Below are positions 43,593 through 52,444 of a stretch of DNA of 64,000 nt, in pieces; positions within the stretch are counted from its first letter, which is position 1, and each line of letters starts with the position of its first letter. The stretch is from contig CANRMA010000013.1 in assembly GCA_947631625.1 (NCBI GenBank), positions 34,185 through 98,184 of the forward strand, read 5' to 3'. A program made the position numbers and the translations under genes. The notes under the pieces were generated by a model. The model was not told the origin of the DNA and made no database searches. It saw nothing but the letters and a program-made list of their open reading frames with translations. Source of the stretch: an uncultured Lachnospiraceae bacterium (GTDB lineage: Bacteria; Bacillota; Clostridia; Lachnospirales; Lachnospiraceae).

Positions 43593-45230
43593 CTAATCCT
43601 CGTCGTCAGTAGCATTGTTCGTATAAACGGTACGTTTTCTTGCCATTTCATCACTTTCCAGATATTCGTCATAGGTAGTGATCTTATCGATCATGCTGCC
43701 GTCGGGAAGTATTTCTATAATACGGTTTGCGGTAGTCTGTACTACCTGATGATCGTGACAGGAGAAGAGTTCTACGCCTTTAAATCTGATCATGCCTTCG
43801 TTAAGCGCAGTTATTGCTTCCATATCCAGATGGTTGGTAGGTTCGTCGAAGATCAGGCAGTTTGCGCCGCTTATCATCATCTTTGAGAGCAGGCAGCGGA
43901 CTTTTTCACCACCGGATAAAACCTTAACTTTTTTGACGCCGTCGTCTCCGGCGAAGAGCATGCGTCCAAGGAAACCACGTACATAGGTGATATCCTTCAC
44001 GGGTGAGTAGCCCATAAGCCAATCGGTTATGGTGTAATCATTGTTAAATTCTTCTGTATTATCCTTGGGAAAATAAGCCTGTGAAGTAGTGACGCCCCAC
44101 TTATAAGTTCCCGCGTCCGGTTCAAGCTCTCCCGTAAGTATCTTAAAAAGTGTGGTCTTGGCAAGTTCATTTCCGCCGACAAACGCTATTTTATCATCAT
44201 GTCCTACAATAAACGAGATGTTATCCAGAACTTTTTCACCGTTTATTGTTTTACTGATACCTTCAACGGTAAGCACTTCGTTGCCGATCTCCCTTTCAGG
44301 TCTGAAATCTATATAAGGATATTTCCTGCTTGAAGGTTTGATATCGTCAAGTTCTATCTTCTCAAGCGCGCGTTTTCTGGAAGTAGCCTGTTTGGATTTG
44401 GAAGCGTTGGCGGAAAAGCGGGAGATGAACTCCTGGAGTTCCTTAATCTGTTCTTCCTTCTTTTTATTGGCTTCTTTGCGCTGTTTGATTATAAGCTGGC
44501 TGGATTCGTACCAGAAATCATAGTTTCCGGCAAACAGCTGTATTTTGCCGTAATCTATATCGGCTATATGCGTACAGACTTTGTTAAGAAAATAACGATC
44601 ATGGGAGACCACGATAATGGTATTTTCAAAATTTATCAGAAATTCTTCAAGCCATGCAATAGCGTCAAGGTCAAGATGGTTGGTAGGTTCGTCCAAAAGC
44701 AGTATATCAGGATTGCCGAACAGAGCTTTGGCAAGCAGTACCTTTACCTTTTCGTTGCCGTTCAGTTCGTTCATCATGCTGTAATGAAGAGAGGTATCTA
44801 CTCCAAGTCCGTTTAAAAGCATGGCGGCGTTCGATTCCGCATCCCAACCGTCCATTTCGGCAAATTCCGCTTCAAGTTCGCTTGCCCGTATGCCGTCCTC
44901 ATCAGAAAAATCCTCTTTGGCATAAATCTCGTCTTTCTCTTTCATGACTTCATAAAGACGTTTATTTCCCATTATAACAACATCCGTTACGGGATAGGAG
45001 TCATATTTGAAATGATCCTGTTCAAGCACCGAAAGACGCTGCCCCGGAGTTATTGAAATGTCGCCGTTAGTTGTTTCGAGAGAACCGGAAAGTATTTTTA
45101 AAAAGGTGGATTTTCCCGCGCCGTTGGCCCCGATAAGACCATAACAGTTACCTTCCGTGAATTTAATATTTACGTCTTCAAACAAAGCTTTTTTACCTAC
45201 CCTGTAAGTAACGTTGTTTGCACTGATCAT
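43593..45230 (-). CDS. ABC-F family ATPase (YbiT/YkpA-like)
   Basis: 545 residues from MISANNVTYRV (45230), where AAAGGCAGG lies upstream; earlier in-frame ATGs lack a site. Two ABC domains and no membrane part. First: GANGAGKST, signature MNELNGNEKVKVLLA (LNGNE instead of LSGGQ), LLLDEPTNHLDLDAI. Second: GGNELAKTTLFKIL (Walker A GGNELAKTT, altered from GxxGxGKT), LSGGEKVRCLLSK, CLIFDEPTNHLDMEAI. The linker of about 80 residues is charged. ABC-F proteins bind the ribosomal E site and relieve stalled translation or antibiotic block; this is of the YbiT/YkpA kind. Confidence 0.92.
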   Translation of the reverse strand: MISANNVTYRVGKKALFEDVNIKFTEGNCYGLIGANGAGKSTFLKILSGSLETTNGDISITPGQRLSVLEQDHFKYDSYPVTDVVIMGNKRLYEVMKEKDEIYAKEDFSDEDGIRASELEAEFAEMDGWDAESNAAMLLNGLGVDTSLHYSMMNELNGNEKVKVLLAKALFGNPDILLLDEPTNHLDLDAIAWLEEFLINFENTIIVVSHDRYFLNKVCTHIADIDYGKIQLFAGNYDFWYESSQLIIKQRKEANKKKEEQIKELQEFISRFSANASKSKQATSRKRALEKIELDDIKPSSRKYPYIDFRPEREIGNEVLTVEGISKTINGEKVLDNISFIVGHDDKIAFVGGNELAKTTLFKILTGELEPDAGTYKWGVTTSQAYFPKDNTEEFNNDYTITDWLMGYSPVKDITYVRGFLGRMLFAGDDGVKKVKVLSGGEKVRCLLSKMMISGANCLIFDEPTNHLDMEAITALNEGMIRFKGVELFSCHDHQVVQTTANRIIEILPDGSMIDKITTYDEYLESDEMARKRTVYTNNATDDED

Positions 45231-45489
45231 ATAATAAACCTGCCTTTCCATCATATTTCCATAGTGTGTCTGCGGGTATGGCTTATACATTCCCATGATT
45301 CTGCGCTTCAGGCGCATTTAACGCGCCGCATTTTGAGCCGCTCTTTATATTATACACAAGACTGCGTTTTTTTCAAGGAAAAGTAAGAGTGTGCTGATAG
45401 GATCTAAAATAAAAACGACGCGTATGATCAATGTTTTAATTGATTTTTTGACGGTATTGTAAGATTATCTGATATATACGGTATTGAGG
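45231..45489. other. Intergenic region before the integrase
   Basis: Upstream region of the ABC-F gene (45231-45350) then AT-rich sequence. Nothing coding is visible. The half palindrome follows. Confidence 0.35.
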
Positions 45490-45566
45490 TTGCGCAGCTT
45501 TAACAAAACCTTTACAGGCGCGCTTGCGCTGCATTGAGCCTCACAGCGGTACTAAGGCTGCAATTA
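45490..45566. repeat. Half copy of the palindromic element
   Basis: GCAGCTTTAACAAAACCTTTACAGGCGCGC...GCGCTGCATTGAGCC...GGTACTAAGGCTGCAA matches the reverse complement of the right half of copies 1-3 in order and spacing, with point changes. The other half and both ends are missing. It ends 36 bases before the recombinase start. Confidence 0.65.
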
Positions 45567-45601
45567 TCCAAAATGTACGATTTGAAAGGAGAAATCAGGG
45601 T

Positions 45602-46693
45602 ATGAAAAATGAACAAGGTATTAAATCAGTTACGGAAATGGCTGATGATAACGGGAGAATTATGTCAGAATTAAAAAAGCAGATGGTTTATCTCAGGTAT
45701 CTTTTTGATAATATTTCTTATGAAAATAACGGCAGCGGCATGCTCTTTTCGGAATGGTATGCCGAATGGATCGAGAAATACAAAAAGAATACGGTAAAGG
45801 CCGGAACGATCGAAGTATATAATAAACATTATTCGGTTTATCTGAAAAAACCTCTGGGAGATAAGGTCTTAGCTGATATACAGGCGGAGGACATACAGGA
45901 AATGTTGAACCGGATGGTTATTGAAGGTTACTCTGACAATACTGTTAAGCTTACTTACTGCATTTTATCGGGCGTCTTTAAGCAGGCATATAAAAATGAT
46001 CTTATACCTAAAGATCCATGCAGCAGGGTAAACAGGCCAAGAGGCATTAAGGCAAAGGAAAGAGTGGCATTTACGAAAAAACAGCAGGATTTATATATGC
46101 ATTATGCAAAATATTCACATCTGTGCAATCTGTTCCAACTGGCGATATGTACCGGTATGCGCAGCGGTGAACTTACCGGCTTACTGTGGTCGGATGTGGA
46201 TTTTGAAAAAAGAGTAGTGCATGTGAGACATACCCTGATCTATAAAGATGACGGCACATATATGATAGACTCGCCCAAAACAAGGACCAGCGTAAGGGAT
46301 ATCCCCATGATAGGGAAAGCATATGAGATACTTAAATGTCAGGAGAGAGAATACTGTCGGATTAAAAGAGAAGGGACGGAAGGGGAAAATTTTGTATTTT
46401 CCGTTATGAATAAGCCGGTCAATAGAAAACGCATAACGCATGAGATAGAGCTTATGCTTGCCCGTATGAAAGCGGACGGTGTGGATTTCCCGTATTTTAC
46501 CCTTCATGCCACGCGGCATACGTTTGCCACACGATGCATAGAGGCAGGCATGCAGCCGCAGGTATTAAAATCAATACTCGGACATGCCACGCTTGGAATG
46601 ACAATGGACCTGTATTCTCATGTGCTGCCGGATTTTAAGAAGGACGCAATGGAGAAGGTGGAATTTGCTTTTGACGCGCGCAGTTGCAAATAA
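45602..46693 (+). CDS. Tyrosine-type site-specific recombinase/integrase
   Basis: 363 residues from ATG 45602 (AAAGGAG upstream); the 26 extra codons of the open frame come from the half palindrome. SAM-like core-binding domain at about 50-145 (FSEWYAEWIEKYKKNTVKAGTIEVYNKHYSVYLKKPLG). Catalytic residues: Arg in TGMRSGELTGLLW (about 196), HATRHTFATR (about 302), GHATLGMTMDLYSHV with H and the nucleophile Tyr (about 330-343). Looks complete and active. No excisionase, no obvious cargo, no tRNA and no visible att repeats near it, so it is a solitary recombinase. Confidence 0.9.
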   Translation: MKNEQGIKSVTEMADDNGRIMSELKKQMVYLRYLFDNISYENNGSGMLFSEWYAEWIEKYKKNTVKAGTIEVYNKHYSVYLKKPLGDKVLADIQAEDIQEMLNRMVIEGYSDNTVKLTYCILSGVFKQAYKNDLIPKDPCSRVNRPRGIKAKERVAFTKKQQDLYMHYAKYSHLCNLFQLAICTGMRSGELTGLLWSDVDFEKRVVHVRHTLIYKDDGTYMIDSPKTRTSVRDIPMIGKAYEILKCQEREYCRIKREGTEGENFVFSVMNKPVNRKRITHEIELMLARMKADGVDFPYFTLHATRHTFATRCIEAGMQPQVLKSILGHATLGMTMDLYSHVLPDFKKDAMEKVEFAFDARSCK

Positions 46694-46778
46694 TCCGTAT
46701 AAATGGTAAATTATTATATAAGTAAGCTGCATATGGATGATAATATATGCGCTTATGCAGGATAAATTATATATGTAC

Positions 46779-46808
46779 TTGCAGTTTACGTTCCTGATAA
46801 TATATAAT
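46779..46808 (+). promoter_or_regulatory. Promoter of the GDPD gene cluster
   Basis: TTGCAG at 46779-46784 and TATAAT at 46803-46808, 18-base spacer, about 66 bases upstream of ATG 46875. Confidence 0.5.
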
Positions 46809-46874
46809 TATAACAGTGAGTTTTTTAACTAAACTTAAAAAGCCGATATACTTAATGAAAAGAAGAGACTGACT

Positions 46875-47708
46875 ATGTATAAAGCTGTGGTTGATTTAAT
46901 TAAAACCGTTGCGGCCGGTGCGGTCATATATTTATTGATGATAATGCCGCGTATGTATAAAAAACCCTCCGGAACGCCGCATATGGGCGTATTGTATGCT
47001 CATCGGGGGCTGTTTGACAATAACGCGGGCATACCCGAGAATTCCATGAAGGCATTTGAAAGGGCGATAGAAGAAGGGTATGGGATAGAACTGGATGTTC
47101 AGCTTAGTAAGGACGGGATACCGGTCATTTTCCATGACTTTACGTTGGAACGTATGTGTGGAATTCCGGATAAAGTGGAAAATCTTACATTTGAGCAGCT
47201 TAGAGCGCTTGATCTTCTTGATACTAATGAAAAAATACCGTCGCTGGAAGAATTTTTAAAGATGGCGGCGGGACGTGTTCCTCTAATTGTGGAACTTAAG
47301 ATAGAGAAGTTTGGTCTGGAGCTTTGTCCGGTTATCCAACGGCAGCTGGACAGATATAAAGGAGTGTACTGTATTGAGTCTTTCAATCCGCTTGCCCTTA
47401 TCTGGTATCGGAGAAACCGCAGCAGGATAATGCGCGGACAACTGTCTACGGATTTCCGCCGCGACGGTAATTTTAAGACGCCTTTATATTTTTTGCTGAC
47501 CCACCTTCTTACCAACTTTTTGACCAAACCGGATTTTATCGCATACAACTGTAATTTTAAAGAGGAATGGGGACGCAGGATCTGCCGCCGTTTGTTCAAA
47601 AATATCGCAGTGGCGTGGACCGTAAAGAGTAATGAACAGTTAGAGAGTATAAAAGAAGATTTCGATCTGTTTATATTTGACAGTTTCATTCCTGAAAAAA
47701 TATCATAA
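46875..47708 (+). CDS. Glycerophosphodiester phosphodiesterase
   Basis: 277 residues. One membrane helix near the N-terminus (about 5-24), then a GDPD barrel: YAHRGLFDNNAGIPENSMKAFERAIEEGYGIELDVQLSKDGIPVIFHDFTLERMCG (about 41-96) has the catalytic His pair and the metal-binding E-x-D. VPLIVELKIE (about 135) and FDLFIFDSF close the fold. Releases glycerol 3-phosphate from phospholipid headgroups or teichoic acid precursors. First gene of a group with DUF362 and a PlsC-like gene. Confidence 0.92.
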   Translation: MYKAVVDLIKTVAAGAVIYLLMIMPRMYKKPSGTPHMGVLYAHRGLFDNNAGIPENSMKAFERAIEEGYGIELDVQLSKDGIPVIFHDFTLERMCGIPDKVENLTFEQLRALDLLDTNEKIPSLEEFLKMAAGRVPLIVELKIEKFGLELCPVIQRQLDRYKGVYCIESFNPLALIWYRRNRSRIMRGQLSTDFRRDGNFKTPLYFLLTHLLTNFLTKPDFIAYNCNFKEEWGRRICRRLFKNIAVAWTVKSNEQLESIKEDFDLFIFDSFIPEKIS

Positions 47709-47790
47709 TAAAAAGGGATATGGCCGGGCGTGATTTGCATAAATCTGAGTTTTGTTCCCAAAAATATTTAATAAAAAAGGAGGCCGTTGT

Positions 47791-48672
47791 ATGGCAGCAA
47801 AAGTATTCTTTTCAAAAGAAATAACACCTGAAAAGGTAGTGGAGATGTTTAAGTTGTTGAATGCCGATCTGTCGGGAAAAGTAGCAGTTAAGCTTCATTC
47901 AGGAGAGGCGGGAAATCAGAATTTCTTAAAACCCGAGTTCTGGAAGCCCATGATCGAATGTGTAAAAGGCACCGTGGTAGAGTGTAATACTGCCTATGAC
48001 GGGGAGCGGAACACAACTCCGAGACATATGAAGCTTTTGAAAAAACATGGTTGGGAGCAGTATTTTGATGTGGATCTGATGGACGCCGAAGGACCGGATA
48101 TGGTGTTGTCTGTTCCGGATGGCAAAGTCATCAAACAAAATTATGTGGGAAAAAACATGGAAAATTATGATTCAATGTTGGTGTTGTCACATTTTAAAGG
48201 CCATCCCATGGGCGGTTACGGCGGAGCGATCAAGCAGCTTTCAATAGGCTGTGCTTCAAGCGCAGGCAAAAGCTATATCCATTCAGGCGGATTTACCGAC
48301 GATCAGGCTATAGTATGGGAGAATACCGCGCCTCAGGACCGCTTCCTTGAGGCTATGGCAGATGCGGCCTCTTCGGTGGTGAAATATTTTGACGGAAAAA
48401 TTGCATATATTAATGTAATGAAAAATCTTTCGGTTGACTGCGACTGCTGCGCGGTAGCGGAAAATCCATGTATGAAGGATATAGGCATACTTGCTTCGCT
48501 TGATCCGGTTGCGATCGATCAGGCCTGCGTGGACCTTGTTTATGCCGCTAAAGACGATCCGGGGCAGGCGCACTTTTTGGAGAGGGTTGAATCAAGAAAC
48601 GGAGTTCATACTATCGAGGCCGCAGCGGAGCTTGGATTGGGTGAGAGAGAGTATGATTTAGAGGAAGTATGA
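47791..48672 (+). CDS. DUF362 family protein
   Basis: 293 residues from ATG 47791, preceded by AAAAAGGAGG; the 13 earlier codons lack a ribosome site. Motifs: GKVAVKLHSGEAGNQNFLKPEFW (about 28-50), LSHFKGHPMGGYGGAIKQLSIGCASSAGKSYIHS (about 130-165), and a cysteine cluster DCDCCAVAENPCMKDIGILASLDPVAIDQACVDLVYAA (about 222-260), typical of DUF362. Usually fused to or near ferredoxin domains, suggesting an iron-sulfur link; no ferredoxin motif is fused here. Overlaps the next gene by 4 bases. Confidence 0.9.
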   Translation: MAAKVFFSKEITPEKVVEMFKLLNADLSGKVAVKLHSGEAGNQNFLKPEFWKPMIECVKGTVVECNTAYDGERNTTPRHMKLLKKHGWEQYFDVDLMDAEGPDMVLSVPDGKVIKQNYVGKNMENYDSMLVLSHFKGHPMGGYGGAIKQLSIGCASSAGKSYIHSGGFTDDQAIVWENTAPQDRFLEAMADAASSVVKYFDGKIAYINVMKNLSVDCDCCAVAENPCMKDIGILASLDPVAIDQACVDLVYAAKDDPGQAHFLERVESRNGVHTIEAAAELGLGEREYDLEEV

Positions 48673-49385
48673 GACGTATATTATTGATGGTTTTCAGGCT
48701 TTTTTTAAAGACGCCGTATTATTTTTTCTGTATATGGAGATGCGGCAAAAAGCCTGATATAACATTGGAAGAAGCTTATGCATGCGTAAAAAAAGTAACA
48801 AAGGCCGCAAACCGCGCGGGCAGGGTGAGTATTGAAGCACATGGACTTGAGAATATACCTGAAGAAAACGGATTTATATTTTTCCCGAATCATCAGGGCA
48901 TGTTTGATGTGTTGGTATTTCTGGATTCCTGTCCGGCGCCGTTTTCTTTTGTGATCAAACAAGAGGCTGCAAATGTTATACTGTTAAAACAGATAATAGC
49001 CGCGCTTGATGCGATAACCATTGACAGAAGCGATATAAAGCAGTCTCTTGAAGTCATAAATAAAGTGGCGCAGGAAGTTAAAAAGGGCAGAAACTTTTTG
49101 ATCTTTGCAGAAGGCACGCGCAGTAAAATGGGAAATAAACTGTTGGATTTTAAGGGCGGGACTTTTAAGAGCGCGATGAAAGCCAAGTGCCCTATAGTTC
49201 CCTGTGCCCTTATTGATTCATTTAAGCCTTTTGATGAAAAATCAATAGCGCCTGTTAAGGTAAAGCTTATTTATTTAAAGCCTATGTATTATGAGGAATA
49301 TGCGTCTATGAGGACGAATGAGATAGCAGAGGAAGTAAAGCGTAGAATAGAGGCTGCAATAGCAGAATATAGTGATGCCGATTAA
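48669..49385 (+). CDS. 1-acyl-glycerol-3-phosphate acyltransferase-like (PlsC family)
   Basis: 238 residues. FFPNHQGMFDVLVFLDS (about 75-91) contains the NHX4D catalytic motif; FAEGTRSKMGNKLLDFKGGTFKSAM (about 144-168) has EGTR for glycerol phosphate binding; CPIVPCALIDSF follows. One or two N-terminal hydrophobic segments hold it at the membrane. Transfers an acyl chain to lysophosphatidic acid or a related lipid. Co-translated with the DUF362 gene (ATGA). Confidence 0.9.
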   Translation: MRRILLMVFRLFLKTPYYFFCIWRCGKKPDITLEEAYACVKKVTKAANRAGRVSIEAHGLENIPEENGFIFFPNHQGMFDVLVFLDSCPAPFSFVIKQEAANVILLKQIIAALDAITIDRSDIKQSLEVINKVAQEVKKGRNFLIFAEGTRSKMGNKLLDFKGGTFKSAMKAKCPIVPCALIDSFKPFDEKSIAPVKVKLIYLKPMYYEEYASMRTNEIAEEVKRRIEAAIAEYSDAD

Positions 49386-49473
49386 ATTTTTGACGGATTT
49401 AAAAAATAAGAAACTGAATAATAAGAAGTTGTTAAAAGAAACAGATAATGACCGCTTGCAGGGAGGAACAGAC

Positions 49474-51618
49474 ATGGATGTTGCAAATCATATGCCTAAG
49501 CGTGGCGATAAACTTAAACCGCTTGATGTGATAGACGGGTTTGAAGTAAGGCCGGGATTTTACAACAGGGATGGGGCGGCGGCCTCAGCGAACGGAGTCA
49601 GTTTTACTATCCATTCGGCGGGAGCTACGAGCTGTACGCTGTTATTATTTAAACCCAGGGAGAGCGAACCGTATGCAAGGCTTAAATTTCCGGAGTCATA
49701 TCACATTGGAAATACATATTCAATGTTGGTTTTCGGTTTAAATATAGAAGAATTTGAGTATGCGTTCCAATTGGACGGACCTTATGATGAAAGCAAAGGA
49801 CTGCTTTTTAATAAAGATAATATCCTGCTTGATCCATATGCGAGGGCTGTGACGGGACAGCGCGAGTGGGGCGAGCGCCCTGAAGGCGGAAACGGTTTCG
49901 TATATCATGCCAGGGTTGTGGAAAACAATTTCGACTGGGGCAATATAAGGCAATTGGAAAATCCTCTTGAAGACATGATAATATATGAAATGCATGTAAG
50001 AGGATTTACTAAAGATTCTTCTTCGGGAGTAAGCGCCAAGGGAACATATGAGGGCCTTCGTCAGAAAATTCCGTATCTTAAGGACTTAGGGATAAATACG
50101 GTTGAACTTATGCCTATTTTTGAATTTGATGAGATGGAAAACGCAAGGGTTGTGGACGGAGAGCAGCTTTATAACTACTGGGGATACAATACGGTCTGTT
50201 TCTTTGCGCCCAATACCGGTTATTCGTCGGTGGTAGAGCATAATCATGAGGGCGACGAGCTTAAGCAGTTAATATACGAATTGAAGGAAAACGGGATCGA
50301 AGTTATCCTGGATGTGGTCTTTAACCATACTGCGGAAGGCAATGAAAAAGGTCCCTGCTTTTCATTTAAAGGCATAGACAACAATATATACTACATTCTT
50401 ACTCCGGACGGGAAATATTATAACTTCAGCGGGTGTGGCAACGTGCTTAACAGTAACCATCCGATGACTCGCCGTTTTATATTGGACTGCCTGCGTTTCT
50501 GGGTTGTTGAGTATCGTGTGGACGGTTTCCGCTTCGATCTGGCTTCCATACTTACCCGTGACCAGAAAGGCGCGCCTATGGCGGAACCGCCTATAATACA
50601 GGCGATAGCCAATGACCCCATACTGGGAAAAGTCAAACTTATTGCGGAAGCCTGGGATGCGGGCGGACTTTATCAGGTTGGTAATTTTCCGACATTCGGA
50701 AGATGGTCTGAGTGGAACGGAAGATATCGTGATGATATGCGGCGTTTCCTTAAAGGCGATGCGGGCATGGCGGGCATTGCAATCACCAGGATCACAGGTT
50801 CGACGGATATATATGATCTTTCCGGTCAGGTTCAGTGCGCGCCGGTTAATTTTCTGACCTGTCATGACGGCTTCACCTTATACGATCTTTATTCGTATAA
50901 TACCAAACACAATGAAAAGAACGGTTGGGGAAACACCGACGGAGACAATAACGGAAACAGTTGGAACTGCGGCGCGGAAGGCGAGACAGACGATAAGGAG
51001 ATAGAAGACCTGAGAAGACGTATGGTCAAAAATGCGTTTGCTACGCTGATGTGCAGCAGAGGTCCTGCGATGTTTTATGCGGGAGATGAGTTCTGCAATA
51101 CACAGTATGGAAACAATAATGCATATTGTCAGGATAATCCGATCTCATGGCTGGACTGGAACAGGCTTTATGAATACAAAGAGATACACGACTTTTTCCG
51201 GTATATGATAGCGTTCAGGAAAAAGCATACGGTTTTACGAAAAAATACAATGATCTCGGAGATTGGATTTCCTGAGATCAGCATACACAACGGTTATCCG
51301 TGGAACGCAAGAACCGACAACGCCTGCAGGCTCATAGGCATAATGTATGCGGGAAGAAATGATGATAATACGGAAGATGACATAGTATTTTATGCAATGA
51401 ACGCATATTGGGAAGCGCTTCATATGCAGCTTCCGGAACTTAACGGCGGATTGCGTTGGAAAGTGTGCGTAAATACCTTTGCCGAATATGAAGACGGAAA
51501 AAACATGGAAGAGTATACGGAATTTAGCAATAATCATCTCGAAATACCGCCAAGAACCGTAGTTATATTTGTGGCAGAGAAGATACCTGCTGCAGAAGAA
51601 AAAGGGGAAGAAGTTTAG
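49474..51618 (+). CDS. glgX: Glycogen debranching enzyme, GlgX-type (GH13)
   Basis: 714 residues from ATG 49474, the one with GGGAGGAAC. N-terminal CBM48-like domain (about 25-140). GH13 barrel motifs: GIEVILDVVFNHTAEG (I), VDGFRFDLASILTRD (nucleophile Asp), VKLIAEAWDAGGLYQVGNFP (acid Glu), VNFLTCHDGFTLYDL (IV). Hydrolyses alpha-1,6 branches of glycogen after phosphorylase has shortened the chains. Similar in layout to plant isoamylase and GlgX. Single long gene ending with a clear terminator. Confidence 0.94.
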   Translation: MDVANHMPKRGDKLKPLDVIDGFEVRPGFYNRDGAAASANGVSFTIHSAGATSCTLLLFKPRESEPYARLKFPESYHIGNTYSMLVFGLNIEEFEYAFQLDGPYDESKGLLFNKDNILLDPYARAVTGQREWGERPEGGNGFVYHARVVENNFDWGNIRQLENPLEDMIIYEMHVRGFTKDSSSGVSAKGTYEGLRQKIPYLKDLGINTVELMPIFEFDEMENARVVDGEQLYNYWGYNTVCFFAPNTGYSSVVEHNHEGDELKQLIYELKENGIEVILDVVFNHTAEGNEKGPCFSFKGIDNNIYYILTPDGKYYNFSGCGNVLNSNHPMTRRFILDCLRFWVVEYRVDGFRFDLASILTRDQKGAPMAEPPIIQAIANDPILGKVKLIAEAWDAGGLYQVGNFPTFGRWSEWNGRYRDDMRRFLKGDAGMAGIAITRITGSTDIYDLSGQVQCAPVNFLTCHDGFTLYDLYSYNTKHNEKNGWGNTDGDNNGNSWNCGAEGETDDKEIEDLRRRMVKNAFATLMCSRGPAMFYAGDEFCNTQYGNNNAYCQDNPISWLDWNRLYEYKEIHDFFRYMIAFRKKHTVLRKNTMISEIGFPEISIHNGYPWNARTDNACRLIGIMYAGRNDDNTEDDIVFYAMNAYWEALHMQLPELNGGLRWKVCVNTFAEYEDGKNMEEYTEFSNNHLEIPPRTVVIFVAEKIPAAEEKGEEV

Positions 51619-51679
51619 TGTATCAAACGGACTGAGGGATTTGGTTTGTAATTGGAATGTATGATAATGAGTGATACTG

Positions 51680-51713
51680 AAAAGAGGATGTTGACATAAC
51701 ATCCTCTTTTTAT
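51680..51713. terminator. Terminator downstream of glgX
   Basis: AAAGAGGATGTT (51681-51692) pairs with AACATCCTCTTT (51698-51709), then TTTAT. A run of A before the left arm lets it serve the small minus-strand gene too. Confidence 0.85.
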
Positions 51714-51925
51714 CAGCAATATTCGCGCATATTGATAAAATTGAAATACGGAAGCGCATTTCTGGTATATCCGCTGGTACAGATGTGGATATCCTTTTTC
51801 TGCTGCTCCTTTTCACAAGCTTCGTCGAATACTTTGGCAAAAACCTTTTTCTGAGTATCCGGCTGATTCTGTTTGGACCGGTGATTTTTCTCATCGGAAG
51901 AGATCTTCTTAAGAGGCGGTATCAC
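51713..51925 (-). CDS. Small basic hypothetical protein, start uncertain
   Basis: 70 residues from GTG 51925 (IPPLKKISSDEKNHRSKQNQPDTQKKVFAKVFDEACEKEQQKKDIHICTSGYTRNALPYFNFINMREYC). The same frame is open 13-15 codons further upstream (VYGNDALYKVHAVAV) without an ATG. An AAGGAGGG site lies before ATG 51950, but that codon is in another frame and reads only 13 codons. So either the real start was lost by a one-base change or it begins at GTG. I do not know the family. Most of the rest of the 51714-52444 stretch is AT-rich and shows no gene. Confidence 0.4.
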   Translation of the reverse strand: MIPPLKKISSDEKNHRSKQNQPDTQKKVFAKVFDEACEKEQQKKDIHICTSGYTRNALPYFNFINMREYC

Positions 51926-52040
51926 TGCGACCGCGTGAACTTTATAAAGCGCATCATTTCCATATACTGCTTCTAATCCCTCCTTGGATTACTTTTTTGG
52001 TTCCATAATATATATCGGCAGAAATAAAATATTATGTAGA

Positions 52041-52076
52041 CTTATTCTGAAAATTTCTGAAAATTTCTGAAAATTT
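52041..52076. repeat. Three to four copies of a 10-bp repeat
   Basis: GAAAATTTCT repeats head to tail three times from about 52041, followed by GAAAATTTTG. Short AT-rich array in a gene-free stretch. Confidence 0.6.
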
Positions 52077-52444
52077 TGATTTGAAATAACATATTGACTG
52101 TTTATGTATTTGTTTTCTGCCATACGCCTTATAGTTCCTTATGAATTTTCCTTTACCGGAGTAATGCTTTTACACGGAGCATTTAGTGATGTTTATAAAT
52201 TTATTGTTTTGCCGGGGCTGCTTTTTTGTTTTTGTTGTTGTACTTAATAATATTGGTATTGTATAATAAAATGTATGTTCCAATGATGCTAAAAAATGAA
52301 GACTATTTTTCTTCTGTTTTTGAATAAGAAATTTGATTATATAACCAACACTGAGGAGAATGGTTTCGTTGAGTGTATCAGATAAAGCATAAATATCCAT
52401 GCCTATAATATGTTATAATTTCAAAAAGCGGAGGTTTATAGAAA

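Noticed and set aside
45602..46693. Prophage or integrative element around the recombinase
   Set aside because: Genes on both sides are housekeeping type, and no structural, replication or conjugation genes are present.
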